This document shows, piece after piece, positions 34,859 through 43,247 of a stretch of DNA of 53,888 nucleotides. Within the stretch, counting starts at the first letter, position 1; the number at the start of each line of letters is the position of its first letter. The notes under the pieces were generated by a model. It did no database searches. It saw only the letters and a program-made list of their open reading frames with translations, and was not told where the DNA came from. A program made the position numbers and the translations under genes. The DNA is from Novosphingobium sp. (GTDB lineage Bacteria > Pseudomonadota > Alphaproteobacteria > Sphingomonadales > Sphingomonadaceae). Location: contig NZ_JAIXZS010000059.1 in NCBI RefSeq assembly GCF_027489515.1, positions 1-53,888 on the forward strand, written 5' to 3'.

Positions 34859-35731
34859 TCAGGTGGCCCCGAAGGTCCAGCCTTCGGTTGCTTCTATCTC
34901 CACCGTCAGGCCTGCGGGCGCCCACAGCGCCGGTTCGTGGGCCACGGTGCGCAGCCATGCGGCGGTCACCAGCGCGTCACTCGTATGGTCGTCGACCGCG
35001 CCCGTCAGCCCCACCGGCGCGCTGCCCAGCCGCGCCAGCGCTGCATCCAGTTCCAAGCCATCCCTGATCTTGGAGCGCCCCGCGCTGCGCCCCGCCGCCA
35101 TCGCCGCGATCGTCGTGTAGATCTCGCACACCACTGAGCCTACCTCCGGCAGCGGATCGATCGGCCAGACTGGCAGCTGTCCCGCCAGACGGTGCAGCAC
35201 GCGCATCCCTGAAAGGCTCGATTTGCCCACTTGCGCCGCGCCGACTAGATTGAAGTTCGAGTAAGGCGTGCAGCCCATCGCCTGTTGCGCCAGTTCGGTC
35301 ACGCGGAACCGTCCCCGCCCGCCTCCAAACGCCGCGCCCTCGCGTCCGCCATGCCGCCGGAAATGCGCTGAAGCTTCGGGGTGATCGACAAACGCGCCCA
35401 CCGAAAGGTGCGGCTCATCCTCGCACACCGCATCAATCAGCGCCCACAACGCCTTGGCATCGGCGGGGCTTTCCGCCCAGCCCGGAAAGAACGCCCCCCT
35501 GTCCGCAAAGGCGAGGGAGATGCCGAGGTCCATCCCAACCAAGGTATCCGCTGGCAGGTCCTCCCGCAGCCATGCAAGGACTTCAGGCCGCGACCACCGA
35601 TGCCCCGGTCGCACCAGTTGCGGCGCAGCACCGCCCTCACCGCAGATCGCCAGTGCGATCCCGCGGTGCCGCTCCCCGGCAGCGCCGGACCAGTCGATGG
35701 CGGCGAAGTGCCGAAACCGGCTCGGCCTCAT
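34859..35731 (-). CDS. DUF429-like predicted RNase-H-fold protein
   Basis: A 290-residue protein with acidic positions typical of RNase-H-like folds: AAIDWSGAAGERHRGIALA near 10, LVGMDLGISLAFADRG near 62 and a C-terminal DDHTSDALVTAAWLR near 252. This matches the DUF429 pattern of predicted nucleases, although I am not certain of the family. The ATG at 35731 overlaps the rarA stop (ATGA), so it is translationally coupled to a replication-fork recombination ATPase. A nuclease or DNA-processing role is inference; an upstream in-frame start would lie inside rarA. Confidence 0.65.
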   Translation of the reverse strand: MRPSRFRHFAAIDWSGAAGERHRGIALAICGEGGAAPQLVRPGHRWSRPEVLAWLREDLPADTLVGMDLGISLAFADRGAFFPGWAESPADAKALWALIDAVCEDEPHLSVGAFVDHPEASAHFRRHGGREGAAFGGGRGRFRVTELAQQAMGCTPYSNFNLVGAAQVGKSSLSGMRVLHRLAGQLPVWPIDPLPEVGSVVCEIYTTIAAMAAGRSAGRSKIRDGLELDAALARLGSAPVGLTGAVDDHTSDALVTAAWLRTVAHEPALWAPAGLTVEIEATEGWTFGAT

Positions 35732-37050
35732 TCCCTCCGCCGCTCGCGCCGCTTCTTGTCCCACCATTCCAGCCGCTTCACGATCTCGCGCTCGAACCCG
35801 CGCTCCACCGGCTTGTAATAGGTCTGCGGCGGCATCCCCTCGGGCCAGTAGTCCGCGCCCGAAAAGCCATCCTCGGCCTCGTGGTCATAGGCATAGCCCG
35901 CACCATAGCCGATATCCTTCATCAGCTTGGTCGGCGCATTGAGGATATTGGCGGGTGGCATCAGTGATCCCGTCTCCCGCGCGCTCGCGAACGCCGCCTT
36001 CTGCGCCGCATAGGCCGCGTTCGATTTGGGCGCCGTCGCCAGATAGAGGCAGGCCTGCACGATGGCGAGTTCCCCCTCCGGCGAGCCGAGGAACTGGTAG
36101 GCATCCTTCGCCGCGAGGCACTGCACGAGCGCTTGCGGATCGGCGAGGCCGATATCCTCGCTGGCGAAGCGCACCAGCCGCCGCAGCACGTAAAGCGGCT
36201 CCTCGCCCGCCGTCAGCATCCGCGCCATGTAGTAGAGCGCCGCCTGCGGGTCCGATCCGCGCAGCGCCTTGTGGAGCGCCGAAATCAGGTTGTAATGCCC
36301 GTCGCGGTCCTTGTCGTAGACCGCCACGCGCCGCATCAGGAACTTCGCGAGCTCTTCCGGCCCCAGCGGCGCGGGCAGCGAGACATCGAACAAGGTCTCG
36401 GCCTGCCCCAGCAGAAACCGCCCGTCGCCGTCCGCCGAGGCTATCAGCGCCTCGCGCGCCGGCGGGGTGAGGGGGAGCCTGAGGCCGGTCAGTTCCTCCG
36501 CCCGCGCCAGAAGCGATCCCAGCGCATCCGCGTCCAGCCTGTGCAGGATCAAGACCTGCGCCCGGCTCAGCAACGCCGCGTTCAGCGCAAAGCTCGGGTT
36601 CTCGGTTGTCGCGCCGACCAGCGTGACGGTCCCCTTCTCGACATAGGGGAGAAACCCGTCCTGCTGCGCGCGGTTGAAGCGGTGGATCTCGTCCACAAAC
36701 AGCAGCGTCTTGCGCCCGATCTGCGCCATCGCCTCGGCCTCGGCGAAGGCTTTCTTGAGGTCCGCCACGCCCGAAAACACCGCGCTGATCGCCACGTAGC
36801 GCAGCCCCACGGCATCGGCGAGCAGCCGCGCGATCGTCGTCTTGCCCGTGCCCGGTGGCCCCCACAGCACGATCGAGGAAAGCTTCCCCGCTGCGACCAT
36901 CCGCCCGATCGCGCCGTCCGGTCCCGTCAGGTGATCCTGCCCGACGACTTCGCCCAAGTGTGCCGGACGCAGGCGCTCGGCCAGCGGCGCATCGTCTGCG
37001 GCGGCTCCGCGCGGCGTTTCGGCAGGGGCAGGGGCGAACAGGTCGGCCAT
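35728..37050 (-). CDS. rarA: Replication-associated recombination protein A (MgsA/RarA)
   Basis: AAA+ ATPase acting at stalled replication forks, related to clamp-loader ATPases and eukaryotic WRNIP1. The 440-residue protein has ERLRPAHLGEVVGQDHL near 24, Walker A GPPGTGKTT near 63, Walker B LLFVDEIHRFNRAQQD near 115, sensor 1 GATTENPSF near 145, and the C-terminal tetramerisation region with ALYYMARMLTAGEEPLYVLRR and KPVERGFEREIVKRLEWW. The ATG at 37050 is preferred over a GTG three codons upstream. Coupled to the DUF429-like gene. Confidence 0.95.
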   Translation of the reverse strand: MADLFAPAPAETPRGAAADDAPLAERLRPAHLGEVVGQDHLTGPDGAIGRMVAAGKLSSIVLWGPPGTGKTTIARLLADAVGLRYVAISAVFSGVADLKKAFAEAEAMAQIGRKTLLFVDEIHRFNRAQQDGFLPYVEKGTVTLVGATTENPSFALNAALLSRAQVLILHRLDADALGSLLARAEELTGLRLPLTPPAREALIASADGDGRFLLGQAETLFDVSLPAPLGPEELAKFLMRRVAVYDKDRDGHYNLISALHKALRGSDPQAALYYMARMLTAGEEPLYVLRRLVRFASEDIGLADPQALVQCLAAKDAYQFLGSPEGELAIVQACLYLATAPKSNAAYAAQKAAFASARETGSLMPPANILNAPTKLMKDIGYGAGYAYDHEAEDGFSGADYWPEGMPPQTYYKPVERGFEREIVKRLEWWDKKRRERRRE

Positions 37051-37111
37051 CGTCGGCACGGTCTAGCCGCCCGCGCAGAAATTTGCATCCACCCTCTTGC
37101 CAAGAGTATTT

Positions 37112-37125
37112 TAAGATATATCTTA
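37112..37125. promoter_or_regulatory. Perfect palindrome upstream of padR
   Basis: TAAGATATATCTTA is a perfect 14-bp palindrome 30 bp upstream of the padR start, standing out as AT-rich in GC-rich DNA. Its position and symmetry suit an autoregulatory operator of the adjacent PadR/YqjI-type protein. It may also affect the divergent rarA gene. Confidence 0.7.
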
Positions 37126-37154
37126 GAGCCATCATGAAACATCAAGGACGCACA

Positions 37155-37832
37155 ATGCGATTCGACAGACACGGCCATGGACATGGCTTCAAACATCACA
37201 TCGCCATGAAAATGATGGCGCGCGGCTTCGGCGGTGGCGGTTTCGGGGGCTGGGGCCCCAGAGGCAGTGGCTTCGGCGGTTGGGGCGGCGGAGAAGACTG
37301 GGACGATGAAGGCCCAGGCTTTCGCGGACGTGGCCGCCATGGCGGGCGCGGCGGCCGCATGTTCGGCCCCGGCGAACTGCGCCTTCTCCTCCTGCTCCTC
37401 CTCGATGAGCAGGATCGGCACGGCTACGAACTGATCAAGGCGATCGAAGAGCTCGCCGCCGGCGCCTATGCGCCGAGCCCTGGCGTGGTTTATCCCACGC
37501 TCCAGCTGCTCGTCGATGAAGGCATGATCACCGAAGTGCCGGGCGAGGGTGCTCGCAAGGCCTTCACCATGACCGAAGCCGGCCGCGCCGAGCTTGGTGC
37601 GCGGCTCGATGAGGCCAAGGCCGTGGTCCAGCGCCTCGGCGATTTCGGCAAGGCTCGGCAGGAGGCGGAGGGCCGCAGCGGCAGCCCGCCGCTCCGTCGC
37701 GCCGTCGCCAACCTCATGCTCGCGCTGCGCCAGAAAGCCTTTGGCGGGGTGGACGAGGCGACCAGCCACCAGATCGCCGACATCCTCGACGAAGCTGCGC
37801 GCAAGATCGAACGCCTGGGAGCCACGCAATGA
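37155..37832 (+). CDS. PadR-family regulator with metal-binding-like N-terminus (YqjI-like)
   Basis: A 225-residue regulator. Residues 1-67 are rich in His, Gly and Arg (RHGHGHGFKHH, GGGFGGWGP), like the metal-binding tail of E. coli YqjI. The PadR winged helix begins near 68: FGPGELRLLLLLLLDEQDRHGYELIKAIEEL, then SPGVVYPTLQLLVDEGMI. YqjI is a nickel-responsive repressor of an iron reductase gene; a metal- or iron-linked role here is inferred, supported by the downstream DUF2218 gene. The ATG at 37155 has AAGGA six bases upstream; an ATG at 37134 is the alternative. Its stop overlaps the next start. Confidence 0.88.
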   Translation: MRFDRHGHGHGFKHHIAMKMMARGFGGGGFGGWGPRGSGFGGWGGGEDWDDEGPGFRGRGRHGGRGGRMFGPGELRLLLLLLLDEQDRHGYELIKAIEELAAGAYAPSPGVVYPTLQLLVDEGMITEVPGEGARKAFTMTEAGRAELGARLDEAKAVVQRLGDFGKARQEAEGRSGSPPLRRAVANLMLALRQKAFGGVDEATSHQIADILDEAARKIERLGATQ

Positions 37833-38164
37833 GCGCCGCTGCCACCGCCCATGTCGCCACCCAGCATGCCAGCAAGTACCTCCAGCAGGTCTGCAAGCAC
37901 TGGGAACACAACCTCGCCGTCACCTTCGATGCGCAGCACGGCACCGTCACCTTTCCCCGCGATGCGCGCGGCGCCGCGTGGGCGGGGGATGCGGTGGTCA
38001 CCTTCACCGCGCACCCCGAAGCGCTCGAATGCCGGATCGATGCCAGCGAGCCTGGCCAGCGTGACGGCCTGAAGGGCGCGGTCGAGCGCCACATAGATCG
38101 CTTCGCCTTCCGCGAAACGCTCGCGTGGGCATGGTCCGATCTGGCCACCGATCAGGACGGCTGA
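37829..38164 (+). CDS. DUF2218 protein
   Basis: A 111-residue alpha/beta protein of DUF2218: ATQHASKYLQQVCKHWEHNL at the start, VTFPRDARGAAW, and the C-terminal FRETLAWAW. The family typically sits beside siderophore-interacting reductases and PadR regulators and is thought to be linked to iron or metal homeostasis, though no activity is established. It overlaps padR by 4 nt (ATGA). No siderophore-interacting protein gene is next to it here. Confidence 0.88.
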   Translation: MSAAATAHVATQHASKYLQQVCKHWEHNLAVTFDAQHGTVTFPRDARGAAWAGDAVVTFTAHPEALECRIDASEPGQRDGLKGAVERHIDRFAFRETLAWAWSDLATDQDG

Positions 38165-38195
38165 TCGCCAACCGAGTGATCCAGAATCCCGCCTT

Positions 38196-38280
38196 CGTCA
38201 CCCGCGAGGAGCGTAGCGACGAAGCAATCCAGAGCGGCAAGCATTCACGCTCTGGATTGCTTCGCTACGCTCGCAATGAC
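38196..38280. repeat. Family A REP-like palindrome, full copy
   Basis: GAAGCAATCCAGAGC at 38221-38235 is inverted at 38249-38263, flanked by CGTCA at 38196 and the TCGCAATGAC end at 38271-38280. It is nearly identical to the copies at 7456 and 53674. It fills most of the gap after DUF2218. Confidence 0.9.
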
Positions 38281-38368
38281 AACGGAGGGGGCAATCGTCC
38301 GATCTAGACGGCTGATTGCCAGCCCTCCCTCTCCGGCGTAAGCTCTGCGCCGGAGAGGGAGAATACCA

Positions 38369-38803
38369 ATGCCCCTGAACCCAAGACCGAAAACGCCTGC
38401 GTCCTTCTGGATCATCGCGGTCCTCAGCCTGCTGTGGAACCTGTTCGGCTGCTACGACTACCTGATGTCGAAGCTCTCGCCTGAAAGCTATTTCGCCGCC
38501 AACGGCATGAACGCCGAAAGCGCTGCCTACATGGCCGCGCTCCCTGCCTGGCTCACTGCGTTCTGGGCGCTCGGCGTCTGGGGTTCGCTGCTGGGCTCGC
38601 TCCTGCTGATTGCCCGCTCACGCCAGGCCGCGCCTGCCTTCGCGCTCTCGCTTGTCGGCCTTGCCGTCAGCCAGCTGACCCAGGCCTTCTGGCTCCATCC
38701 GCCACAAGAAGCACCGGTGGGACTCGTGCTCACGATCTGGTCTGCGCTGGTCTTTTTCCTGATCTACGCGCGCAGCATGTCGGCAAAGGGCGTGCTCGCC
38801 TGA
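38369..38803 (+). CDS. Four-helix membrane protein of unknown function
   Basis: A 144-residue protein with four hydrophobic segments: FWIIAVLSLLWNLFGCYDYL near 13, LTAFWALGVWGSLLGSLLLIA near 62, FALSLVGLAVSQLTQAFWL near 91 and VLTIWSALVFFLIYA near 119. GAGGGAGAAT precedes the ATG. Similar proteins are common in sphingomonads without a known role. It appears to stand alone. Confidence 0.78.
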   Translation: MPLNPRPKTPASFWIIAVLSLLWNLFGCYDYLMSKLSPESYFAANGMNAESAAYMAALPAWLTAFWALGVWGSLLGSLLLIARSRQAAPAFALSLVGLAVSQLTQAFWLHPPQEAPVGLVLTIWSALVFFLIYARSMSAKGVLA

Positions 38804-38931
38804 TCGCTGCGCCGCGTCTCCGGCTCACTCTGCCGCAAAAGACGATTGTATCCGGATCGGATATTGGCCTTGGTTCCGCATCCGTGACACCCTCCTACGC
38901 ATAAACACGTAGATTGTTGGGAGAGCGGAAG

Positions 38932-41358
38932 ATGGTCGGGACCACCAGCTTCAACGTCTTTGTCGATCGCGCGTCCGGCGCGTTCGATGTCAGCGTCGAT
39001 TACTATATTCCCGGCTACAACGATCCCGAGACCTTCGAGCAGTTCTACGAGACGACGTGGAACTTCTCCTTCTCCGGTTCCGACGGCTCCTATGGCACCA
39101 GCGGCAGTGGCTGGGATACCGGCTTCGGCTCGATCAGCCTCGGCTTTGCGGGCGATGCCGTGTCTGCGGGTGCGCTCGATTTCTACGCAGTCAACGGTTT
39201 CAGCGGCGAGGAGGCGCGCGGCCGCTTCCAGATCCTCAACGCCGCGATCGCCCAAAGCAGCGTCACGCTGACCGCCCCGACCAATCCCGGCACCGAGGAT
39301 GATCAGGCCATCCTGCTCGGCGGGGCGGGCGATGATGTCCTCACCGGGGCGCGCGGCAACGATCTGCTCGATGCGGGGGACGGGGCCGATACGCTAACCG
39401 GCGGGGCGGGGAACGACCGGCTCGATGGCGGCAGCGGCGCCGATGCCATGGCCGGCGGCGCGGGTGACGATACCTATATCGTGGACGATGCGGGTGACGT
39501 CGTCACCGAGACCGATGACGGCGGCCACGATCTCGTCTTCGCCGGAACCAGCACCACGCTTTCCGCTCATGTCGAGGATCTGAGCTTCTACGCCTCCGGC
39601 GCGCTCGACGGCACCGGCAACGCGCAAGCCAACACGATCACCGGCACCAACGAGGCCAACACCCTCTCCGGCCTCGGCGACGACGACGTGCTCTCCGGCT
39701 ACGATGGCGACGACACGCTCGATGGCGGAGACGGCAGCGACCGGCTGGACGGCGGCCTCGGGGCTGACCGGATGATCGGCGGTGCGGGCGATGATCATTA
39801 CGTGATCGACAACGCCGGCGATCGGATGGTCGAAGCAGCGGGTGGCGGCACCGACGAGGCGCGCATCGATGGCCTTGCGCGCTACACGCTCGGCGCCGAA
39901 GTCGAGGACCTCACCAACCTCGCCGCGCTGCGCGTGTTCACCGGCCGGGGCAACGCCCTGGGCAACGTGCTCTCGGGCGCGGCCGGCGTGGACCGGCTCT
40001 TCGGCATGGACGGGGCGGACCGGCTCGTCGGCGGCGATGGCAACGATGTGCTTGAAGGCGGCGCGGGGGCAGACCAGCTGATTGGCGGGCACGGCAGCGA
40101 TACCGCGAGTTACGCCGGGGCGCAGGCTGCCGTCACCGCGCACCTTGGCGGCCTTGCCGGCGCGGGCGACGCGGAGGGCGATACCTTTGATTCGATCGAA
40201 AACCTCGCCGGCAGCCGTTTTGCCGACACCCTGACGGGCAACTCTGCCGCCAATCGCATTTCTGGCGGTGCAGGGGACGATAGCCTTGCGGGCGGCGGCG
40301 GGCTCGATTGGTTCGTCGGCGGTCTTGGTGCCGATACGCTTGGCGGCGATGGCAACGATGGCGCGAGCTATGTAGGCTCCGCTGCGGCGGTCTCCGTCGA
40401 TCTCGGCGCCGGCACGGCCAGCGGCGGCGATGCGACCGGCGATATCCTCGTCGGGATCGGCCGCGCCGAAGGCAGCGCGCTCGCCGATACGCTCACCGGC
40501 AGCGACGGCGCCAACGTCCTGCTCGGCGGTGCGGGGGCGGACGTGATCGACGGCGCGGGCGGGGATGACGTGATCCGCGGCGGCGCCGGGGCCGATACGC
40601 TCTCCGGCGGCGCCGGGCTCGATACACTCGATTACGCGGGCTCGGCTGCAGCCGTCACCGTCGATCTCGCCGCAGGCACCGCCAGCGGGGGCGATGCCGA
40701 AGGGGACAGCGTCTCAGGGTTCGAGCGCGTCTCCGGCACGGCGCTGGGCGATACCCTGAAGGCCAGCGATTCCGGCAGCACGCTCTCAGGCGCCGCCGGT
40801 GAAGATACGCTCATTGGCGGCGCGGGACGCGATGTCGTCATCGGCGGCGCCGGGGCCGACACGATGGATGGCGGCGGCGGCACCGACATGCTCAGTTACG
40901 CGACCTCGCGCAGCTATGTCTCGGTCGATCTCGATTCCGGCCGCGCTTTTGGCGATGACGGGCAGGGCGATACCTTCACCGGCTTCGAGAACCTGCGCGG
41001 CGGCACCGCGAGCGACGCGCTCTATGGCAATGCCGCGCGCAATGTCATCGCGGGCGGCGCGGCCGGCGATTACATCGACGGGCGCGGCGGCAACGATGTC
41101 ATCCTCGGCGGCAGCGGCGATGATGCCTTCGTGCTCGGGCCGGACAGCGGGATGGACCATATCCGTGATTTCACGGCAGGCGGCAGCGAAGACCGCTTGA
41201 TGATTGCGTGGGACAGCCGGTTCGACAGCTTCGAGGAAGTCATGGCCGTCGCGGTGCAGCAGGGGGGCAATACCATTATCACGCTTTCGGCCGGCATTGG
41301 CGTCGTGCTCGAAGGCGTCAACCGCGCCGACCTCACCGCCGCCGATTTCGTCTTCTGA
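38932..41358 (+). CDS. RTX (hemolysin-type calcium-binding) secreted protein
   Basis: An 808-residue acidic protein. An N-terminal unique domain (about 1-122, VDYYIPGYNDPETFEQFYE and GSGWDTGFGSISLGFAGD) is followed by many GGxGxDxL nonapeptide blocks that bind calcium, such as LLGGAGDDVLTG, LDGGDGSDRLDGG and IGGAGADTMDGG. Between them are SYA/DYA-GSAAAVTVDL spacer motifs. The C-terminus VNRADLTAADFVF resembles type I secretion signals (a short Asp-Phe-Val-Phe end). No ABC exporter or membrane fusion gene is adjacent. No enzymatic domain is evident, so a surface or matrix role is inferred. The ATG has GGGAGAG upstream. Confidence 0.92.
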   Translation: MVGTTSFNVFVDRASGAFDVSVDYYIPGYNDPETFEQFYETTWNFSFSGSDGSYGTSGSGWDTGFGSISLGFAGDAVSAGALDFYAVNGFSGEEARGRFQILNAAIAQSSVTLTAPTNPGTEDDQAILLGGAGDDVLTGARGNDLLDAGDGADTLTGGAGNDRLDGGSGADAMAGGAGDDTYIVDDAGDVVTETDDGGHDLVFAGTSTTLSAHVEDLSFYASGALDGTGNAQANTITGTNEANTLSGLGDDDVLSGYDGDDTLDGGDGSDRLDGGLGADRMIGGAGDDHYVIDNAGDRMVEAAGGGTDEARIDGLARYTLGAEVEDLTNLAALRVFTGRGNALGNVLSGAAGVDRLFGMDGADRLVGGDGNDVLEGGAGADQLIGGHGSDTASYAGAQAAVTAHLGGLAGAGDAEGDTFDSIENLAGSRFADTLTGNSAANRISGGAGDDSLAGGGGLDWFVGGLGADTLGGDGNDGASYVGSAAAVSVDLGAGTASGGDATGDILVGIGRAEGSALADTLTGSDGANVLLGGAGADVIDGAGGDDVIRGGAGADTLSGGAGLDTLDYAGSAAAVTVDLAAGTASGGDAEGDSVSGFERVSGTALGDTLKASDSGSTLSGAAGEDTLIGGAGRDVVIGGAGADTMDGGGGTDMLSYATSRSYVSVDLDSGRAFGDDGQGDTFTGFENLRGGTASDALYGNAARNVIAGGAAGDYIDGRGGNDVILGGSGDDAFVLGPDSGMDHIRDFTAGGSEDRLMIAWDSRFDSFEEVMAVAVQQGGNTIITLSAGIGVVLEGVNRADLTAADFVF

Positions 41359-41367
41359 AACACCGGC

Positions 41368-42612
41368 CTAGCGCCGCTTCAGCGCATCCTTCTGGCGGAT
41401 CAGGCGCAGGTAGGTATCCGCCACGGCCTGGTTGATCGCGTCCCAGCTGAAATCGAGGCTCCGCTTCTCGCCCGCCGCGCCGTGTGCGCTGCGCAGGTCC
41501 GCGTCCTCGACATAGGCGCGCAAGGCCTCGGCGAAATGGTGCAGCGCGCCCGGCGCGATCAGCCGGCCTGAAACCCTGTCTGATACGAGGCTCTGGCTCC
41601 CCGTCGCCGCCGCCGCCACCACCGGCACCGCGCAGGCCATCGCCTCCAGCGTCACATTGCCGAAGGTCTCGGTGATCGAGGGGTTGAACAGCACGTCCAT
41701 CGCCGCCACCGCGCGGCCAAGATCCTTGCCGCCCTGAAAGCCCGTGAACACCGCGCCTGGCAGTCGCGCCTCGAACCAGGCGCGCGCAGGGCCTTCGCCC
41801 ACCACCATCACCCGGTGGCGCGTTCCCTCCCGCGTGCCGCGGCGCACCAGCTCGTCGATCGTGTCCGAAAACACGTCGAGCCCCTTTTCCATCACCAGCC
41901 GGCCGAGGAAGCCGATCACCACCTCGTCATCGGCAATGCCGAGGCTGCGCCGCCATTCGAGATCGCGCCGTCCGGGATTGAAGATCGTCCGGTCCACCCC
42001 GCGCGACCACAGCGAGATGTCATAGTTCATCCGCTCCTCGCGCAGCACTTGTGCCATCGATTCCGAAGGCGCGACCAGCGCATCGCAGCGGCGATAGAAG
42101 CGGCGCAGCAGCGCGGTTAGCAAGGGTTCGATCCAGGCCATGTTGTAATAGCGCGGATAGGTATCGAAGCGGGTGTGCACGCTCGCCAGCACCGGCAGGC
42201 CGCGCGCGCGCGCCCAGCTCACCGCGCGGTGCGCGGCGGGATCGGGCGAGGAGACGTGGATCACACCCGGCTGAAACGCCTTGAGGTCGGCCCGCGCCTT
42301 GCGGCCCAGCATGAACGGGATGCGGTATTCCGCGCGGCCGGGCACCGGGAACGAGGGCAGGCCGACAAGCTTGCCCATCGATGGAAACGCGGGCTTCCTC
42401 ACCTTGGGCGCATAGACGTGGACTTGCGCTCCTTGCCGCTGGAGATAGCCCACCAGCCGGTTCAGCGCCTGGTTCGCCCCATCGCGCACGTAGTTGTAGT
42501 TGCCGGAGAGCAGCGCGATCCGCAGCCCCTTGAGCGGGGCGTCCGTCGGGGAGGATTCCGGTGCGATTGCGGCGCTGTCAGATTGGGCGGGGCGGTCCAT
42601 CCGCGGGGCCAT
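41368..42612 (-). CDS. Glycosyltransferase family 4 (GT-B)
   Basis: A 414-residue retaining GT-B glycosyltransferase. The N-terminal domain has LRIALLSGNYNYVRDGANQALNRLVGYL and VIHVSSPDPAAHRAV; the C-terminal sugar-nucleotide domain has VVIGFLGRLVMEKGLDVF, MVVGEGPARAWFE, FTGFQGGKDLGRAVA and the E-x7-E motif PSITETFGNVTLEAMACAVPVV. This fits diacylglycerol or lipid glycosyltransferases (PimB/SqdX-like) or polysaccharide enzymes; the acceptor is unknown. The start is uncertain: ATGs at 42600, 42612 and 42630 are all possible. It is convergent with the RTX gene, 9 nt from its stop. Confidence 0.88.
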   Translation of the reverse strand: MAPRMDRPAQSDSAAIAPESSPTDAPLKGLRIALLSGNYNYVRDGANQALNRLVGYLQRQGAQVHVYAPKVRKPAFPSMGKLVGLPSFPVPGRAEYRIPFMLGRKARADLKAFQPGVIHVSSPDPAAHRAVSWARARGLPVLASVHTRFDTYPRYYNMAWIEPLLTALLRRFYRRCDALVAPSESMAQVLREERMNYDISLWSRGVDRTIFNPGRRDLEWRRSLGIADDEVVIGFLGRLVMEKGLDVFSDTIDELVRRGTREGTRHRVMVVGEGPARAWFEARLPGAVFTGFQGGKDLGRAVAAMDVLFNPSITETFGNVTLEAMACAVPVVAAAATGSQSLVSDRVSGRLIAPGALHHFAEALRAYVEDADLRSAHGAAGEKRSLDFSWDAINQAVADTYLRLIRQKDALKRR

Positions 42613-42737
42613 AGTGGCTTTTGCCCTCATAAGAAAGGCGCACCGGTCACCTGCGGGCCTGGGGCGCGCAAGGGACCGGTGCGAGCAGGGATATCGCGGG
42701 GGCCGGGCTGCGGCCAGACCCCGGAGGCAGTTGGATG

Positions 42738-43127
42738 CTACCAGCCGCGCCAGCCTCCGCGATGCTCCCAGCGTTCGTGATCTTCCCAGCGCTCGTGCTC
42801 GCGCCAGCGCCGCCACTGTTCGTAGCGCGGGTCATAGCCGCGCCATGCCGGGTAGGCGGGATAGGCGCGGTAGACCGGATAAGGGCGGTAGACCGGGTAG
42901 GCCGGATAGTACCCACCGTAGTACCGCGGCCTGCTGTCGTAGCGCACGTAGACGTCCGAATTGTTGTTCGAGGCGATCGCTGCGCCCACGGCAAGGCCGA
43001 GCACGCCCGCACCGATTGCCAGCGCGGTATCATCCCCGCGGCGGCCGTGGGCCTCGGCCGGCACCGCCATCGCCATGCTGCTGGCGGCGAGCGCGGCAGC
43101 GACAAGTCCTGGTTTCCAAAGCTTCAT
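42738..43127 (-). CDS. Exported glycine-zipper, Tyr/Trp-rich protein (copy 1)
   Basis: A 129-residue protein with signal peptide MKLWKPGLVAAALAASSMAM and cleavage near AEAHG. A short HGRRGDD spacer is followed by a glycine-zipper-like membrane segment ALAIGAGVLGLAVGAAIAS, then a tail with PAYPVYRPYPVYRAYPAYP and many Arg/Glu/Trp residues. Its architecture repeats that of the next gene. Similar proteins are surface- or envelope-associated; function unknown. Confidence 0.7.
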   Translation of the reverse strand: MKLWKPGLVAAALAASSMAMAVPAEAHGRRGDDTALAIGAGVLGLAVGAAIASNNNSDVYVRYDSRPRYYGGYYPAYPVYRPYPVYRAYPAYPAWRGYDPRYEQWRRWREHERWEDHERWEHRGGWRGW

Positions 43128-43247
43128 GGCTCTTCTCCTGCACGGACCGGCGTCCGGCCCGCGTCACTGGTTGAAAAAGGAGCGCCCCCGGCCTGAACCG
43201 TTTCTGAAGCGGCGCGCGCAATGCGCCGCGCCGCCCCGAAGACAGGA

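Noticed and set aside
39300..41200. Regular DNA repeats in the RTX gene considered as a CRISPR or satellite array
   Set aside because: The periodicity is that of GGxGxD nonapeptide coding repeats with codon variation; there are no constant repeats with unique spacers.
42631..42816. Longer N-terminus for the GT4 glycosyltransferase
   Set aside because: The extension is Arg/Ala-rich, lacks family similarity and runs into the 3' end of the neighbouring gene.
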